Of a stretch of DNA of 37,913 nt, positions 34,878-37,913 are shown in pieces; the stretch's first letter is position 1, and every line of letters begins with the position of its first letter. This DNA is from an uncultured Pelagibacteraceae bacterium. GTDB taxonomy: Bacteria; Pseudomonadota; Alphaproteobacteria; Pelagibacterales; Pelagibacteraceae. The DNA is taken from contig CACJWS010000003.1 in NCBI GenBank assembly GCA_902596975.1, forward strand, positions 1-37,913, in the 5' to 3' direction. The notes under the pieces were generated by a model. That model made no database searches. It saw only the letters and a list, made by a program, of their open reading frames with translations, and was not told the DNA's origin. A program made the translations under genes and the position numbers.

Positions 34878-35870
34878 TTAATTTAAATTTTGAGCCATTC
34901 TTAGTGCAATTTTAAACGATTGCAATGTTGGCTCCAAATTTGCCTGATTTTTTCCAGCAATATCAAACGCAGTTCCATGCGCAGGTGTTGTTATTGGAAT
35001 TGGAAGACCACCTTGAACTGTTACCCCTCTATCAAATCCAAAAGCCTTTAGTCCAGATTGAAGAGCATCATGATACATTCCAACAATACAATCATGATTT
35101 TTATTTTTAAATGCTGTAATGAAAGAAGTATCACATGGCAAAGGACCATCAGCATTAATACCAAGTTTTTTTGCTTCCTCTATTGCTGGTATTATCTCAT
35201 CTTTTTCTTCATTACCAAACTCTGCATGAGGGTTAAGAGCTTGAACCGCAACTCTTGGATTTTCTATACCGTTTAATTTCATTGCTTCATTAATCAATTT
35301 TATTGGCTTCATTATTTTATCTTTCTTAATATGTTCTGGAACTTCTTTGATAGGTATATGAGATGTCACTCGTGCAGTCCAAAAATTATCTACTACATTA
35401 AATTCACAAAAAAAACTTTTTACATTTAATTTATCAGCCATATGATGTAATTCGTCATCAAATTTACATCCACCTAGTTTTAAGCTTGTCTTATTAAAAG
35501 GACCAAAATTAATGGCATCAATTTTTTTTTCTTTCGCAAGTTCTAGTGCTAAATTTAATGCATTTAAAACTGTTTCTCCAGATTCCGCAGAGCACTCTGA
35601 TAAATTATAATCTTTGTTTTTACCCTTAGAGATATCTAAAAAATACTTACTTTTTTTATCAAAATTTATTTCATCAAAATCAGTAACAATTTCTAGGTCT
35701 GAATTATTTCCTGAAATTTTATCTCCAGCGTTTAAAATATTTTTTTCACCAATTATAGTAATGTTTGCATTCGATAGTTCGTTTTGGGTCAAAAGTTTTG
35801 ATATAAGTTCTGGTCCAATACCTGATGGATCTCCTAGTAATAAAGCAATATTTTTTTTCTTATTTGTCAT
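34878..35870 (-). CDS. PdxA-family dehydrogenase (catabolic PdxA-like)
   Basis: A 330-residue NAD-dependent, metal-binding dehydrogenase related to 4-hydroxythreonine-4-phosphate dehydrogenase. It opens IALLLGDPSGIGPEL. The metal-binding histidines are in VTSHIPIKEV, ALNPHAEFG and GMYHDALQSGLKAFGF, and it ends with TTPAHGTAFDIAG. True PdxA makes PLP precursor. Paralogues oxidatively decarboxylate phospho-threonate-type acids or cis-dihydrodiol carboxylates. Placement in an operon with a sugar-acid dehydratase and divergent from a TTT importer favours a catabolic role, although no DUF1537 kinase is seen. Vitamin B6 synthesis cannot be excluded. Confidence 0.85.
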   Translation of the reverse strand: MTNKKKNIALLLGDPSGIGPELISKLLTQNELSNANITIIGEKNILNAGDKISGNNSDLEIVTDFDEINFDKKSKYFLDISKGKNKDYNLSECSAESGETVLNALNLALELAKEKKIDAINFGPFNKTSLKLGGCKFDDELHHMADKLNVKSFFCEFNVVDNFWTARVTSHIPIKEVPEHIKKDKIMKPIKLINEAMKLNGIENPRVAVQALNPHAEFGNEEKDEIIPAIEEAKKLGINADGPLPCDTSFITAFKNKNHDCIVGMYHDALQSGLKAFGFDRGVTVQGGLPIPITTPAHGTAFDIAGKNQANLEPTLQSFKIALRMAQNLN

Positions 35871-35939
35871 CTTTTTTCTTACTGTTTCTAACAGATTATG
35901 ATTAAATATTTAAATATAAATTAACTTAAGAGGGAAATA

Positions 35940-36914
35940 ATGAAAAAAAGCTTTAAACTATTTTTAGCTGCTGCATTTTTAGTAACTGAATTTTTCGTTG
36001 TAGCACTTCCACTTATGATTACATCTGCAAAAGCAGATGGTCATCCAATACAAGCAATTACTCATGCTGGTTTTGGTGGTGGAACAGATGTTACTACTAG
36101 AATGATGTTGTTAAGAGCAAGAAGAGTTTTAAAACAAGACATGCAATTAGTTAATAAAAAAGGTGGTGGTGGAGCTGCATCTATGGACTATATGATGACA
36201 CTTCCTGCTGATGGTAATCACACTTTGACTTGGACTACTGGTCACGCTGTATCAATGGCTTTAGGTAAAACAAAAGTCAAAATAAGTGATATGCAACCGC
36301 TAGCTAGAGGAACTGATGATCCTCAACTATTTGTTGTTAACTGTAATAATGACATTAAAGATGCTAAGAAATTTATTAGCACGCAAAAATCAAAATCACT
36401 AAAATATGGAACAACTCACACTGGTGGAATTGATGATGTTAGTGCAATTGCATTTACTAAAAAAGGTGGATTAAAAGATCCAATTATTGTTGCTTACAAA
36501 GGTGTTGCGCCAATTAAAACTAATCTAATAAAGGGAGATATTGATGTAGGAGTTTTAAATTTAGGTGAGGCCCTAACTGAAATTAATGAAGGCAAACTTT
36601 GTGTTTCAGTTGTATTAGCAAATAATAGAATGGCTAAAATTGGAGACTCTCCAACAGCTAAAGAATTAGGGATACCTGTTTCTTTATCTACTGTTAGAGG
36701 TTTCGTAACTAAAAAAGGTGCTCCAGCAGAAAGAGTAAAACAACTAGAAGCTGGAATGATGAAAGCTATGAGCCACAACTACTATAAAAATTTCCTAACA
36801 GAAATTGGTCTTGATGAGACTAGTGTTGTAGGTGCAGATGAATGGGGCAAGCAAATGGAAGAAATGCTTGCTGAAATGACAGCTCAACTCAAAGCATTGG
36901 GTTACATTAATTAA
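35940..36914 (+). CDS. tctC: TTT importer periplasmic binding protein (TctC family)
   Basis: A 324-residue Bug/TctC-type extracytoplasmic receptor of a tripartite tricarboxylate transporter. The signal peptide ends near SAKADGH, followed by PIQAITHAGFGGGTDVTTRMM, the usual first binding loop. VNKKGGGGAASMDYMM and later GVAPIKTNLIKGDIDVGVLNL are family-typical. It has a strong Shine-Dalgarno (AGAGGG) 6-7 nt before the ATG. An intrinsic terminator begins 42 bp after its stop. The ligand is probably a carboxylate; the neighbouring dehydratase and PdxA-like genes suggest a sugar acid. Confidence 0.93.
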   Translation: MKKSFKLFLAAAFLVTEFFVVALPLMITSAKADGHPIQAITHAGFGGGTDVTTRMMLLRARRVLKQDMQLVNKKGGGGAASMDYMMTLPADGNHTLTWTTGHAVSMALGKTKVKISDMQPLARGTDDPQLFVVNCNNDIKDAKKFISTQKSKSLKYGTTHTGGIDDVSAIAFTKKGGLKDPIIVAYKGVAPIKTNLIKGDIDVGVLNLGEALTEINEGKLCVSVVLANNRMAKIGDSPTAKELGIPVSLSTVRGFVTKKGAPAERVKQLEAGMMKAMSHNYYKNFLTEIGLDETSVVGADEWGKQMEEMLAEMTAQLKALGYIN

Positions 36915-36921
36915 TAAATTT

Positions 36922-36946
36922 TGTACATTTAAATGAATGATGTACA
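36922..36946 (+). repeat. Inverted repeat around the tctB start codon
   Basis: Seven-base arms TGTACAT (36922-36928) and ATGTACA (36940-36946) flank 11 nt that contain the tctB ATG at 36933. In RNA the start codon would lie in the loop of a short hairpin just before the terminator. Either structure could affect how tctB is expressed; the arms are short, so this is tentative. Confidence 0.4.
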
Positions 36947-37439
36947 TAAAGAAAAAGGGACAAACAAAAGTTTGTCCCTTTTTTTTAAAAGTTCATTCAT
37001 TGTATCAGCTGTAATAATAGTAATTTCTTCAATCCTATTATACTTTACGTTTACTTTTGATATAGTGCCTCCTATATTAAATAGAGGTATCCAGCCAGCA
37101 ACATTTCCAAAGGCCCTATTAATTTTAATTATTGCACTAACTTTATTAACTTATTTTATTTCTCTTAAAAATCCCTGGAAAAATGAAAAAAAATTACCTA
37201 ATTCATTTTATATCACATTACTTTCATTTGTAGTTTTTATAATTGTTTCAAAATTTTTAGACTTCTTTTTAGGCATAGCATTACTTTCAATCATAGTTTC
37301 TTACTTTTGGGGAGAAAGAAGAGTTATCTATTTAATAATGGTATCAATTATATTTCCTTTAATTGTTTTTGTATTTTTTGAAACAATTTTAGGATTACGA
37401 TTTCCACCTGGAATTATTACAAATCTTTATTACGGATAA
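36933..37439 (+). CDS. tctB: TTT importer small membrane subunit (TctB family)
   Basis: A 168-residue inner-membrane protein with four to five hydrophobic helices, the small membrane subunit of the TTT importer. The segment PPILNRGIQPATFPKALLILIIAL is a recognisable TctB feature. The ATG at 36933 is the only usual start before the first membrane helix; no in-frame ATG, GTG or TTG occurs between codon 15 and that helix. Codons 9-18 coincide with a complete intrinsic terminator. The stop is followed by one base and then the tctA start. Confidence 0.88.
   Translation: MNDVHKEKGTNKSLSLFFKSSFIVSAVIIVISSILLYFTFTFDIVPPILNRGIQPATFPKALLILIIALTLLTYFISLKNPWKNEKKLPNSFYITLLSFVVFIIVSKFLDFFLGIALLSIIVSYFWGERRVIYLIMVSIIFPLIVFVFFETILGLRFPPGIITNLYYG
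36957..36986 (+). terminator. Intrinsic terminator inside the first codons of tctB
   Basis: A perfect 9-bp stem (GGGACAAAC with GTTTGTCCC) closes an AAAA tetraloop. It is followed by T8 and preceded by A5. It lies 42 bp after the tctC stop and within tctB codons 9-18. It would end most tctC transcripts, while ribosomes moving through early tctB could melt it. That last point is inference. Confidence 0.88.
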
Positions 37440-37440
37440 A

Positions 37441-37913
37441 ATGGAAAATTTAGGTTTAATCTTTGCTCCTTTATTTAGTTATAAATTATTAATTGTTTTA
37501 TTTTTTGGAACAATTTTTGGATTAATTCTTGGAGTTCTTCCTGGACTAGGACCAACAACAGGCGGTGCTTTAATATTACCATTTACGATGACACTAGATC
37601 CACTGTCTGCAATTGTGTTACTGACTGCAATTTATTGTGCAGGAACTTATGGAGGTGCGATTACCGCAATTTTAATAAATACTCCTGGAACCCCTGCAGC
37701 AGCAGCCACATGTTTAGATGGTTACCCTTTAGCACAAAAAGGAGAAGCTGGTAGAGCTTTAGGTATGGCTACTGTTTCAAGCGTAATTGGTGGAATTGCT
37801 AGTGTTGTAGTTCTTATATTTTTTGCACCTTTACTTGCTAATTTAGCTTACGAATTCGGTCAACCTGAATATTTTGCTCTAGCAATTTTTGGGTTAACTA
37901 TGCTTGCATCAAT
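37441..37913 (+). CDS. tctA: TTT importer large membrane subunit (TctA family), 3' truncated
   Basis: The frame opens at the ATG at 37441, one base after the tctB stop, and stays open to the window edge (about 157 residues seen; the full family is about 500). The N-terminal block GLILGVLPGLGPTTGGALILP is followed by the hallmark GTYGGAITAILINTPGTPAAAATCLDGYPLAQKGEAGRA-type region. This identifies the large transmembrane subunit that forms the substrate pathway. Several hydrophobic helices are visible. Confidence 0.93.
   Translation, partial: MENLGLIFAPLFSYKLLIVLFFGTIFGLILGVLPGLGPTTGGALILPFTMTLDPLSAIVLLTAIYCAGTYGGAITAILINTPGTPAAAATCLDGYPLAQKGEAGRALGMATVSSVIGGIASVVVLIFFAPLLANLAYEFGQPEYFALAIFGLTMLAS

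Noticed and set aside
34925..35901. Several + strand open frames opposite the PdxA-like gene, and similar antisense frames elsewhere in the window
   Set aside because: They lie wholly or almost wholly opposite well-supported genes, show no family motifs and have low-complexity translations.

Overview
The window looks like a piece of a streamlined, free-living alphaproteobacterial genome, most likely SAR11 (Pelagibacterales). The base composition is strongly A+T-rich. Genes are packed with 1-16 bp overlaps or very short gaps, and no intergenic stretch exceeds about 175 bp. The content is typical of that group: an IscR-SUF operon, several periplasmic-binding-protein importers, a tripartite tricarboxylate transporter (TTT) and small-molecule catabolic enzymes. 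The assignment is inferred from style and gene content; there is no rRNA or other phylogenetic marker here. I saw no tRNA, rRNA, CRISPR array, insertion sequence or phage gene.

Layout. Positions 1-3,800 hold housekeeping genes: the tail of an AsmA/YhdP-like protein, tyrS, anmK and an alpha/beta hydrolase. Positions 3,860-10,062 hold an eight-gene iron-sulfur operon (iscR-like, sufB, C, D, S, U, T, A) behind a promoter that carries an excellent type-1 IscR operator. Positions 10,100-14,980 hold a 54-codon ORF, glnA, a YbaK-type deacylase, two EamA exporters and a homocysteine S-methyltransferase. Both glnA and the methyltransferase carry an apparent +1 A insertion in a poly-A run.

Positions 15,000-31,765 form the main accessory block, an inositol (cyclitol) catabolic island. 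It contains iolG, iolE and iolD, two further Gfo/Idh/MocA dehydrogenases, two D-2-hydroxyacid dehydrogenases, an HpaI-type aldolase, an aldehyde dehydrogenase, a pilin-like protein and two complete sugar ABC importers. The canonical lower-pathway genes iolB, iolC, iolJ and a clear iolA are absent. The enzymes that are present could form a phosphorylation-free lower route, which is a hypothesis.

Positions 31,770-33,700 hold a lone DsrE-like protein facing a FucU/RbsD mutarotase and a ribokinase across a spacer with a perfect 20-bp palindrome. Positions 33,700-37,913 hold a sugar-acid module: a rhamnonate-dehydratase-like enolase-superfamily enzyme, a PdxA-family dehydrogenase, and a divergent TTT importer (tctC, tctB, start of tctA) that runs off the end.

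How it works together. IolG (myo-inositol to inosose), IolE (dehydration) and IolD (ring opening) form a clear chain fed by one or both ABC systems. Each of the three solute-binding-protein genes is followed at once by a strong intrinsic terminator. Two of these lie between the binding protein and its own membrane genes, and one is inside the first codons of tctB. Together with unusually strong Shine-Dalgarno sequences on exactly these genes, this suggests a common design for making more binding protein than permease.
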